NCBI RefSeq assembly: GCF_021601625.1
Contig: NZ_BQHR01000012.1
Span: 173,407-237,406, forward strand
DNA: 64,000 nt
Reading direction: 5' to 3'
Source of the DNA: Pseudomonas paraglycinae
Lineage (GTDB): Bacteria; Pseudomonadota; Gammaproteobacteria; Pseudomonadales; Pseudomonadaceae
Positions 57,055-64,000 of the stretch are shown here, one piece after another. Position 1 is the stretch's first letter. Each line of letters opens with the position of its first letter. The position numbers and the translations under genes are program-made. The notes under the pieces are model-generated. The model had not been told where the DNA came from and did not search any database. It saw only the letters and a program-made list of their open reading frames with translations.

Positions 57055-58359
57055 ATGCCTCTGACTCGCAAAGCCTACCGCGCCGCCATCCTGCACAGCA
57101 TCGCCGACCCTGCCGAGGTCGGCATCGAAGCCTCCTACGAGTATTTCGAGGACGGCCTGCTGGTGGTCGATGACGGCAAGATCAGCGCCCTCGGCCACGC
57201 CAGCGAACTGCTGCCGACCCTGCCGGCGGACATCGAGATCACGCATCACAAGGATGCGCTGATCACCCCGGGCTTCATCGACACCCACATCCACCTGCCG
57301 CAGACCGGCATGGTCGGCGCCTATGGCGAGCAACTGCTGGACTGGCTGAACACCTACACCTTCCCGTGCGAAAGCCAGTTCGCCGACAAGGCCCACGCCG
57401 ATGAAGTGGCGGACATTTTCATCAAGGAACTGCTGCGCAACGGCACCACCACCGCGCTGGTGTTCGGCAGCGTGCATCCGCAATCGGTGAACTCGTTCTT
57501 CGAAGCGGCCGAGAAGCTGGATCTGCGGATGATCGCCGGCAAGGTGATGATGGACCGCAACGCGCCGGACTACCTGACCGACACCCCGGAATCGAGCTAC
57601 GTCGACAGCAAGGCGCTGATCGAGCGCTGGCACGGCAAGGGTCGTCTGCACTATGCCGTCACCCCGCGTTTCGCCCCGACCAGCACCCCGGAACAGCTGA
57701 CCCTCGCCGGCCAGTTGCTCAGCGAATACCCGGATCTGTACATGCAGACCCACATCAGCGAAAACCTCAAGGAAGTCGAGTGGGTCAAGGCGCTGTTCCC
57801 TGAGCGCAAGGGCTATCTGGACGTCTACGACCACTACCAATTGCTCGGCGAGCGCTCGGTGTTCGCCCACGGCGTGCACCTGTGCGACGACGAATGTGCG
57901 CGTCTGGCGGAGACCGGTTCGGCGGTTGCGTTCTGCCCGACCTCGAACTTCTTCCTCGGCAGCGGCCTGTTCAACCTGCCGATGGCCGAGAAGCACAAAC
58001 TGAACGTCGGCCTCGGGACTGACGTCGGCGGCGGCACCAGTTTCTCGCTGCTGCAAACCCTGAACGAAGCCTACAAGGTGATGCAACTGCAAGGCGCACG
58101 CCTGAGCCCGTTCAAATCGCTATACCTCGCTACCCTCGGCGGCGCGCGGGCACTGCGTCTGGAAGACAGGATCGGCAACCTGCAACCAGGCTCCGACGCC
58201 GACTTCCTGGTGCTGGACTACAACGCCACGCCGCTGCTGAGCTACCGCTTGAAGCAGGCCAACAACATTGCCGAAACGCTGTTCGTGCTGATGACCCTGG
58301 GCGATGACCGCACTGTGGCTCAGACCTATGCGGCGGGCGCGCTGGTGCACCAGCGCTAA
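57055..58359 (+). CDS. guaD: Guanine deaminase
   Basis: A 434-residue amidohydrolase that converts guanine to xanthine, supplying the dehydrogenase. Zinc ligands His78 and His80 in DTHIHLPQTG; further metal ligands in HISENLKEVEW, HGVHL and the active-site Asp of GLGTDVGGG. Last gene of the xdhABC-guaD set. Confidence 0.95.
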   Translation: MPLTRKAYRAAILHSIADPAEVGIEASYEYFEDGLLVVDDGKISALGHASELLPTLPADIEITHHKDALITPGFIDTHIHLPQTGMVGAYGEQLLDWLNTYTFPCESQFADKAHADEVADIFIKELLRNGTTTALVFGSVHPQSVNSFFEAAEKLDLRMIAGKVMMDRNAPDYLTDTPESSYVDSKALIERWHGKGRLHYAVTPRFAPTSTPEQLTLAGQLLSEYPDLYMQTHISENLKEVEWVKALFPERKGYLDVYDHYQLLGERSVFAHGVHLCDDECARLAETGSAVAFCPTSNFFLGSGLFNLPMAEKHKLNVGLGTDVGGGTSFSLLQTLNEAYKVMQLQGARLSPFKSLYLATLGGARALRLEDRIGNLQPGSDADFLVLDYNATPLLSYRLKQANNIAETLFVLMTLGDDRTVAQTYAAGALVHQR

Positions 58360-58368
58360 CTGATCGCT

Positions 58369-58472
58369 TGATCGTTCCCACGCTCCGCGTGGGAATGCAG
58401 CCCGTGACGCTCCGCGTCACTGGACGCGGAGCGTCCCCAGAGGCATTCCCACGCAGAGCGTGGGAACGATCA
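58369..58472. repeat. GTTCCCACGC repeat element, complete (104 bp)
   Basis: Outer arms TGATCGTTCCCACG and CGTGGGAACGATCA are perfect inverses and each is itself part of a small hairpin; inner stems GTGACGCTCCGCGTCAC and GGACGC-GGA-GCGTCC complete a three-way structure. Nearly identical to 62830-62933. Confidence 0.9.
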
Positions 58473-58482
58473 GACGGACAAA

Positions 58483-58520
58483 AAAAATCCCCCGGTACTT
58501 TGCAGTCCGGGGGATTTTTA
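58483..58520 (-). terminator. Terminator of the GntR gene
   Basis: AAAAATCCCCCGG/CCGGGGGATTTTT with an 11-base loop and A/T runs on both sides, 18 bp past the stop of the GntR gene; it can also end transcription from guaD. Confidence 0.9.
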
Positions 58521-58537
58521 TTGCCTGTCGATTCGCC

Positions 58538-59302
58538 TCAGAGCTTGACCGCCGGACGCCCTGGCTTCTTGGTCTGCAACAGGTGCGAGAACACTGCATG
58601 CAGATCGTCCGAAGCACTTTCCTCGTCGAGGTTGAGCTTGCTGTCGATGTGATCCATGTGATGCATCATCAGGTCCACCGCCAGCTCGCCATTGCGCGCT
58701 TCGATGGCATCGATCAACTGGGTGTGCTCGTCGTAGGAACAGTGCGAGCGGTTGCCGCTTTCATATTGGGCAATGATCAGCGACGTCTGCGAAACCAGGC
58801 TGCGCTGGAAGCTGATCAACGGCGCGTTCTTCGCCGCTTCGGCCAGTTTCAGGTGGAATTCACCCGAGAGACGGATGCCGGCACCGCGATCGCCACGGGA
58901 GAAGCTGTCGCGCTCGTCGTTGACCATCTGGCGCAGTTCGGCGATCTGCTCGGCGGTGGCGTGTTGCACCGCCAGCTCGGTGATCGCGCGTTCCACCAGA
59001 CGTCGGGCGAGGAACACCTGACGCGCCTCTTCAACGCTCGGGCTGGCAACGACTGCGCCACGGTTCGGCCGCAACAGCACCACGCCTTCATGGGCCAGAC
59101 GCGAGAGCGCGCGGCGAATGATGGTGCGGCTGACCCCGAAAATTTCCCCCAGCGCTTCTTCGCTCAACTTTGTGCCGGGCGCCAGGCGCTGTTCGAGGAT
59201 GGCCTCGAAGATATGCGCATAGACAATATCGTCCTGGGTTCCGCTGCGGCCGGCTTTGCCTGCTCGCGGTTGTTTCTTGAGGGGTTGCAACTGTTCGTTC
59301 AT
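58538..59302 (-). CDS. GntR-family (FCD/FadR-type) transcriptional regulator
   Basis: A 254-residue regulator. A basic N-terminal tail (QPLKKQPRAGKAGRSG) is followed by a winged HTH (EEALGEIFGVSRTIIRRALSRLAHEGVV) and an FCD domain with metal-type His residues (GEFHLKLAEAA, HTQLIDAIEARN, MMHHMDHI). Start at ATG 59302 is by fit to the family; the ribosome site is weak. Located between guaD and a divergent transporter gene with a GntR-like palindrome 94-105 bp upstream. Confidence 0.88.
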   Translation of the reverse strand: MNEQLQPLKKQPRAGKAGRSGTQDDIVYAHIFEAILEQRLAPGTKLSEEALGEIFGVSRTIIRRALSRLAHEGVVLLRPNRGAVVASPSVEEARQVFLARRLVERAITELAVQHATAEQIAELRQMVNDERDSFSRGDRGAGIRLSGEFHLKLAEAAKNAPLISFQRSLVSQTSLIIAQYESGNRSHCSYDEHTQLIDAIEARNGELAVDLMMHHMDHIDSKLNLDEESASDDLHAVFSHLLQTKKPGRPAVKL

Positions 59303-59395
59303 GGGCACTCGAGTCGGGAAGAACGGCGGCGAATTGACCGTGACTGTAATACGGCACAGTGGGTCGCTGGCAAGTATCGCGTAAAAAACAGCGCG

Positions 59396-59407
59396 ATTGT
59401 ACACAAT
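59396..59407. promoter_or_regulatory. FadR/GntR-type operator candidate
   Basis: ATTGTACACAAT: half-sites ATTGT and ACAAT with 2 bases between, the spacing and sequence type bound by FCD GntR proteins such as PdhR and relatives. It lies between the regulator and the divergent BenE-type gene. Confidence 0.55.
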
Positions 59408-59526
59408 GGAAGGTGGCAACACGACTGTACGGCTGTTTGTGGCTTCGGCTGTATTGCAACGCTCCGTTACGTTTGAGTTTAGGCTTAAACCCGAAATCCG
59501 TGGTTTGAACAAGGAACGCCGCTGTC

Positions 59527-60717
59527 ATGAACGAAATTACCCACACCCGACTGCGCCCGCTGGCGGACACATCGCCCTCCGCCATCGTCGCCGGGTTCAT
59601 CGCGATGATGACCGGCTACACCAGTTCGCTGGTGCTGATGTTCCAGGCAGGGCAAGCGGCGGGCCTGACCAGCGGGCAGATTTCGTCGTGGATCTGGGCG
59701 ATCTCCATCGGCATGGCGGTGTGTTCGATCGGCCTGTCGCTGCGCTATCGCACGCCAATCACGATTGCCTGGTCGACGCCCGGCGCGGCGCTGCTGATCA
59801 CCAGTCTTGGCGGCGTGAGCTACGGCGAAGCCATCGGTGCCTACATTACCTGCGCGGTGCTGGTGACGATTTGCGGCCTGACCGGCAGCTTCGAACGGCT
59901 GGTGAAAAAGATCCCGGCCTCCCTCGCCGCCGCGCTGCTGGCGGGGATTCTGTTCAAGATTGGCAGCGAAATCTTCGTCGCCGCGCAACACCGCACCGGT
60001 CTGGTGCTGGGGATGTTCTTCACTTATCTCATCGTCAAACGCCTGTCGCCACGCTATGCGGTGCTTGCCGCGCTGCTGATCGGCACCGCGCTGTCGGGTT
60101 TCATGGGTTTGCTGGACTTCAGCGGCTTTCATCTGGAAGTGGCGACACCGGTCTGGACCACGCCGCACTTTTCCCTGGCCGCGACCATCAGCATCGGCAT
60201 TCCGCTGTTTGTCGTAGCGATGACCTCGCAAAACATGCCCGGCATCGCCGTGCTGCGGGCCGACGGCTACAACGTCCCGGCCTCGCCGCTGATCACCTCC
60301 ACCGGCATCGCGTCCCTGCTGCTGGCGCCGTTTGGTTCCCACGGCATCAACCTCGCAGCGATCAGCGCGGCGATCTGCACCGGGCCGCATGCCCATGAGG
60401 ATCGCAACAAACGTTACACCGCTGCGGTGTGGTGCGGGATTTTCTACGGGATTGCCGGGGTGTTCGGCGCCACGCTGGCGGCGCTGTTCGCCGCGCTGCC
60501 GAAGGAATTGGTGCTGTCGATTGCCGCACTGGCGCTTTTCGGCTCGATCATCAACGGCTTGAGCATCGCCATGACCGAGGTGAAGGAACGGGAAGCGGCG
60601 CTGATCACTTTCATGGTCACGGCGTCGGGGCTGACGCTGTTTTCCATCGGTTCGGCGTTCTGGGGGATTGTCGCGGGGGTGTTGACCTTGCTGATCCTCA
60701 ACTGGCGCAAGGCTTGA
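59527..60717 (+). CDS. BenE-family membrane transporter
   Basis: A 396-residue protein with about twelve membrane segments. The N-terminal AGFIAMMTGYTSSLVLMFQA and the central SQNMPGIAVLRADGY are typical of the benzoate:proton symporter family. No benzoate-catabolic gene is near; instead it sits beside xdhABC-guaD, so the true substrate may be a purine-related or other compound (inference). AAGGAACGCC precedes the ATG. A strong terminator follows. Confidence 0.85.
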   Translation: MNEITHTRLRPLADTSPSAIVAGFIAMMTGYTSSLVLMFQAGQAAGLTSGQISSWIWAISIGMAVCSIGLSLRYRTPITIAWSTPGAALLITSLGGVSYGEAIGAYITCAVLVTICGLTGSFERLVKKIPASLAAALLAGILFKIGSEIFVAAQHRTGLVLGMFFTYLIVKRLSPRYAVLAALLIGTALSGFMGLLDFSGFHLEVATPVWTTPHFSLAATISIGIPLFVVAMTSQNMPGIAVLRADGYNVPASPLITSTGIASLLLAPFGSHGINLAAISAAICTGPHAHEDRNKRYTAAVWCGIFYGIAGVFGATLAALFAALPKELVLSIAALALFGSIINGLSIAMTEVKEREAALITFMVTASGLTLFSIGSAFWGIVAGVLTLLILNWRKA

Positions 60718-60740
60718 GGCCTCGTTAAAAAGCAGGCATA

Positions 60741-60773
60741 AAAAAACGGCGACCCTCAGGTCGCCGTTTTTTT
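60741..60773 (+). terminator. Bidirectional terminator
   Basis: AAAAAACGGCGACC-CTCA-GGTCGCCGTTTTTTT perfect stem with A and T runs, between the convergent BenE-type gene and yggL. Confidence 0.93.
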
Positions 60774-60778
60774 CAGTA

Positions 60779-61123
60779 TCACTTAGCCGGGTTGATCGGC
60801 TTTTCCGGATACCAAACGTCCAGCAGCGGGCTGATTTCAGTAGAAGTCAGCTCGGAGCGGGTTTTCAGCCAGGCTTCAACAGCAGCGCGCTGCTCTTCGG
60901 AGACCGAACCACGCTTCTGCAGGCAAACCAGACCGAAGTCGTCGCCGCCGACATAGCCCAGACCGTTGGCTTCCATGGCTTCTTTGATGAATGCTTCGAG
61001 GAAAGCGTCAATGGCTTCTTCGGACAGGTCTTCTTTGAAGCCCAGGTTCAGTTCGAAACCCAGCTCTTGAAATTCATCGACGCACAGTTTTTTGCGCAGA
61101 CGCTGGGAACGGTTAGTCGCCAT
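60779..61123 (-). CDS. yggL: YggL-family protein (50S ribosome-associated)
   Basis: A 114-residue protein of the DUF469/YggL family: SQRLRKKLCVDEFQELGFELN, then an acidic helical part and the C-terminal WYPEKPIN. E. coli YggL has been reported on the 50S subunit; function unclear. ATG at 61123 with GAGGA 8 bases upstream. Confidence 0.88.
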   Translation of the reverse strand: MATNRSQRLRKKLCVDEFQELGFELNLGFKEDLSEEAIDAFLEAFIKEAMEANGLGYVGGDDFGLVCLQKRGSVSEEQRAAVEAWLKTRSELTSTEISPLLDVWYPEKPINPAK

Positions 61124-61357
61124 TGGAACAATCCTCTTAAGTAATAACGGCCGGCACTTTACCAGTTTAAGCCGGCGATTGCCCGACTCTCTGGGACGTG
61201 CGTGCGACCGCCTGTAAAAAAATAACGAATTGGCGCCCTTGCGAAAGGCACAAGCTGTTACACCTTGGGGCATAATGCCGACACTTTCATGACCACTGAG
61301 GGCCTTTTCATCCATGTCCTCGTCTTTTTTCCCCTCGGCTGTAGGGTTTTATTTCAT

Positions 61358-62818
61358 ATGATCAAATCGTTGCGTCCTCTGCTCCTGGCCGGTCTTCTTC
61401 TGCCGCTGGCCCTGCCCGTCTCCGCTGCCACCATCAACACCGCCCTGACCCCCAACGTCGAAAAAGCCCTCAAGGCCAGCAAGCTGCAGCCCACCGCCCT
61501 GTCGCTGGTGATGGTGCCGCTGGACGGCCCGGGCACGCCGACCGTGTACAACGCCGACGTCTCGGTCAACCCGGCCTCGACCATGAAGCTGGTCACCACG
61601 TACGCGGCGCTGGAAATGCTCGGCCCCAACCATCAGTGGAAAACCGAGTTCTACACCGACGGCGACCTGAACGGCGGGATCCTCAACGGCAACCTCTACC
61701 TCAAGGGTGGCGGCGATCCGAAGCTGAACATGGAAAAACTCTGGCTGCTGATGCGCGACCTGCGTGCCAACGGCGTAACCCAGGTCACCGGTGATCTGGT
61801 ATTGGATCGCAGCTTCTTCGTGCAGCCGCAACTGCCGGAATTCAACGATGACGGCAACGACGAGAACAAGCCGTTCCTGGTCAAGCCGGATTCACTGCTG
61901 GTCAACCTCAAGGCCCTGCGTTTCGTGGCCCGCAACGACAATGGTCGGGTGTTGATCTCGGTTGAACCGCCGATTGCCAGCATCAACATCGAAAACACCG
62001 TCAAAGCGCTCAACTCCAAACAATGCACCGGCGGCGTGCGCTACAACCCGGTGCCGCAAGCCGATGGCAGCGTGACCGTGACCGTGGCCGGCCAGTTGGG
62101 CGAAGGCTGCAGCTCGCAGACTTATCTGTCGCTGCTCGACCACGCGACCTACACCGCCGGCGCCGTGCGGGCGATCTGGAAGGAACTGGGCGGCAGCATC
62201 CAGGGCAAGGATCGTCTGGCCCCGACCCCGAGCAGCGCCAAAGTGCTGGCCCGCGCGTTTTCGCCGGATCTGGCGGAAATCATCCGCGACATCAACAAGT
62301 ACAGTAACAACACCATGGCTCAGCAGCTGTTCCTGAGCCTGGGCCAGAAATTCCGCAACGACGCCGACGGCGATGACGCCAAGGCCGCGCAACGCGTGGT
62401 GCGTCAGTGGCTGGCGAAGAAAGGCATCACCGCGCCGCACCTGGTGATGGAGAACGGCTCCGGTCTGTCGCGCTCCGAGCGAGTCAGTGCCCGTGAAATG
62501 GCCAGCATGCTGCAAGCGGCCTGGCACAGCCCGTACGCCGCCGAGTACATCAGCTCGCTGCCGATTGCCGGCACCGACGGCACCATGCGCAAACGCCTGA
62601 AGACCACCGCGATGCGCGGCGAAGCCCACGTCAAGACCGGCACCCTGAACACCGTACGGGCGATTGCCGGCTTCAGCCGCGACGTCAACGGCAACACCTG
62701 GGCGGTGGTGGCGATCCTCAACGATAAGGCCCCGTTCGGCGCGTCGTCGGTGCTGGATCAGGTGCTGCTGGATCTCTACAAACAGCCGCGGACGCCGCAG
62801 ACTGCTTCGGTTCTGTAA
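61358..62818 (+). CDS. dacB: D-alanyl-D-alanine carboxypeptidase/endopeptidase (PBP4)
   Basis: A 486-residue periplasmic class-C penicillin-binding protein. Signal peptide to about residue 24 (cleaved after VSA-A). Active-site SxxK is Ser74-TM-Lys77 (NPASTMKL); SxN is YSNNTMAQQ; KTG is in HVKTGTLN. It trims or cuts peptidoglycan peptides and, in P. aeruginosa, its loss triggers AmpC induction. Starts at ATG 61358; ribosome site weak. Confidence 0.94.
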   Translation: MIKSLRPLLLAGLLLPLALPVSAATINTALTPNVEKALKASKLQPTALSLVMVPLDGPGTPTVYNADVSVNPASTMKLVTTYAALEMLGPNHQWKTEFYTDGDLNGGILNGNLYLKGGGDPKLNMEKLWLLMRDLRANGVTQVTGDLVLDRSFFVQPQLPEFNDDGNDENKPFLVKPDSLLVNLKALRFVARNDNGRVLISVEPPIASINIENTVKALNSKQCTGGVRYNPVPQADGSVTVTVAGQLGEGCSSQTYLSLLDHATYTAGAVRAIWKELGGSIQGKDRLAPTPSSAKVLARAFSPDLAEIIRDINKYSNNTMAQQLFLSLGQKFRNDADGDDAKAAQRVVRQWLAKKGITAPHLVMENGSGLSRSERVSAREMASMLQAAWHSPYAAEYISSLPIAGTDGTMRKRLKTTAMRGEAHVKTGTLNTVRAIAGFSRDVNGNTWAVVAILNDKAPFGASSVLDQVLLDLYKQPRTPQTASVL

Positions 62819-62829
62819 TCCCCCGTACA

Positions 62830-62933
62830 TGATTGTTCCCACGCTCTGCGTGCGAATACAGCCCGTGACGCTCTGCGTCACTGGACGCGGAGCGTCCCCG
62901 GAGGCATTCCCACGCAGAGCGTGGGAACGATCA
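62830..62933. repeat. GTTCCCACGC repeat element, complete (104 bp)
   Basis: Same length and folding as 58369-58472; differs at a few positions, including G-to-T and G-to-C changes in the left arm (GATTGTTCCC, GTGCGAATAC), so the left arm has begun to decay. Confidence 0.88.
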
Positions 62934-62947
62934 GGTGGCAGAGGGGC

Positions 62948-64000
62948 TCAGTTCATCTGCCGCTCAACCCGATCCCGTCCGCCCTGCTTCGCCGCATAGA
63001 CCCCGGAATCCGCCCGCAGCAACAGCGCGTCCGCGCCCTCTCCCGGTCGCCAGCTGGCAATCCCGAAACTGGCCGTCACCACCCCCACCACGTCGATCGG
63101 CGCACTGCGCAGGCTGTGCCATAACTCCTCGGCCAGCATGTGGGCGTGATCGCCGTCGATGTCCGGGCACAGCACCATGAACTCTTCGCCGCCCAACCGG
63201 CAGAACACGTCGGTACGCCGCAGACGATGGCCGATGCGCTCGCAGACCGCCTGCAATACGCGGTCGCCCACCGCGTGACCGTACTGATCGTTGATCCGCT
63301 TGAAGTGGTCGATGTCGAGCATGATCACCGACAACTCGCCGCCCCCACGCTCGACTCGGGCCATTTCGGTGGTCAAGCGCTCCTGGAAATAGCGCCGATT
63401 GTGAATGCCTGTCAGGGAATCGGTCACAGACAGTGCGCGCAGTTCTTCTTCGACGCGCTTCAGGTCGGAAATGTCGGAGATATAACCGTGCCACAGCACG
63501 CCGCCGCCCGGCAATTCCTCCGGGGTCGCCTCACCGCGAACCCAGCGCAGACCGCGCCCGGGTAACTGCACGCGGTATTCCTCGCGCCACGGGCTGAGGT
63601 TGTCCGCCGAGGCACGGATCGACTTGCGCACGCGGCTGACGTCCTGCGGGTGGATGCGGGTGAAGATCGCTTCGGCGTTGAGCAGCAGCACGTCCGGCTC
63701 CAGCTCGTAGATCTCACGGATGCCGTCGCTGGCGTAGATCACGCTGAAGCGACCGTCGAACTCCATTTTGAATTGATAGATCCCACCGGGCACGTGGGCG
63801 CTGAGTTTCTTCAACAGCACGTCCCGTGCGGCCAGCGCTTCGTGCACGCGCTTGCGCTCGGTGATGTCGATGCAGATCGCCAGATGGCCGACCCACAGCC
63901 CCTGCTCGTCCAGCACCGGCGTGGCCAGCATGTTCACTGGAATGTGGCTGCCGTCCTTGCGCACCAGCGTCCACTCGCGCGCCTCGTGCCCGCCCACTTC
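62948..64000 (-). CDS. PAS-PAS-GGDEF diguanylate cyclase, N-terminus outside the window
   Basis: At least 350 residues, open to the right window edge, so the start is missing. From the visible part: end of a PAS/PAC unit (RKDGSHIPVNMLATPVLDEQG), a second PAS/PAC (WREEYRVQLPGRGLRWVRG), then a GGDEF domain. The active site reads RLGGEEF and is intact; RRTD five residues before it is the inhibitory I-site. It should make cyclic di-GMP from GTP in response to a signal read by the PAS domains. Confidence 0.92.
   Translation of the reverse strand, partial: EVGGHEAREWTLVRKDGSHIPVNMLATPVLDEQGLWVGHLAICIDITERKRVHEALAARDVLLKKLSAHVPGGIYQFKMEFDGRFSVIYASDGIREIYELEPDVLLLNAEAIFTRIHPQDVSRVRKSIRASADNLSPWREEYRVQLPGRGLRWVRGEATPEELPGGGVLWHGYISDISDLKRVEEELRALSVTDSLTGIHNRRYFQERLTTEMARVERGGGELSVIMLDIDHFKRINDQYGHAVGDRVLQAVCERIGHRLRRTDVFCRLGGEEFMVLCPDIDGDHAHMLAEELWHSLRSAPIDVVGVVTASFGIASWRPGEGADALLLRADSGVYAAKQGGRDRVERQMN

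Overview
The window reads as chromosomal DNA of a fluorescent Pseudomonas (P. fluorescens group). Evidence: the N-terminus of a PvdI-like pyoverdine peptide synthetase behind a PvdS-type promoter, two tandem cbb3 oxidase operons followed by ccoGHIS, hemN and anr, the dnaX-ybaB-recR region, xdhABC-guaD, and many short intergenic palindromes of the kinds scattered through Pseudomonas genomes. Codon use is GC-rich throughout, with one visibly AT-richer patch around 23.0-24.7 kb.

Layout. 1-3.9 kb, leftward: siderophore genes (MFS transporter, type II thioesterase, SyrP-like aspartyl beta-hydroxylase, start of an NRPS). Two iron-starvation promoters are readable, one before the thioesterase and one before the NRPS. 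4.1-11.1 kb: an SDR dehydrogenase coupled to a GH15 glycosidase, a hypothetical gene, an Asp-nucleophile alpha/beta hydrolase, a divergent GlxA-type regulator/isonitrile hydratase pair, a REP doublet and a CPBP protease. 11.2-16.0 kb is the most accessory stretch: an Aer-like chemoreceptor whose terminator is duplicated around a two-gene YafO-like toxin/short-antitoxin cassette, two tandem paralogous small genes behind a strongly folded leader, two repeat elements, and a small hydrolase.

16.0-33.9 kb is a micro-aerobic respiration block: ccoNOQP (first copy), ccoNOQP (second copy), an inserted pair of unrelated genes (small hypothetical, secreted metallophosphatase), ccoGHIS, a TauE/SafE-like membrane protein, hemN, a hypothetical gene, anr and apt. 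ANR boxes precede ccoG (one mismatch) and hemN (perfect), so the regulator encoded here probably controls its own neighbourhood. CcoG, CcoH, CcoI and CcoS assemble and supply copper to the oxidases; HemN makes heme without oxygen.

33.9-47.5 kb holds mostly housekeeping genes: acyl-CoA dehydrogenase, recR, an NADPH oxidoreductase, ybaB, dnaX, a periplasmic binding protein, an orphan SF1 helicase, the 4.5S SRP RNA gene (ffs), a zinc metallopeptidase, ligA and zipA. 47.8-60.7 kb: smc preceded by a GntR regulator, then the purine catabolic set xdhABC-guaD, a second GntR/FadR regulator and a BenE-type transporter. The window ends with yggL, dacB (PBP4) and the C-terminal part of a PAS-GGDEF diguanylate cyclase.

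The most unusual items are the toxin-antitoxin cassette bracketed by a 39-bp duplicated terminator, the structured leader in front of the paired small genes, the insertion between the cbb3 operon and ccoG, and the orphan helicase. No CRISPR array, tRNA, rRNA or insertion sequence was seen. All family assignments rest on reading motifs; no database search was run.
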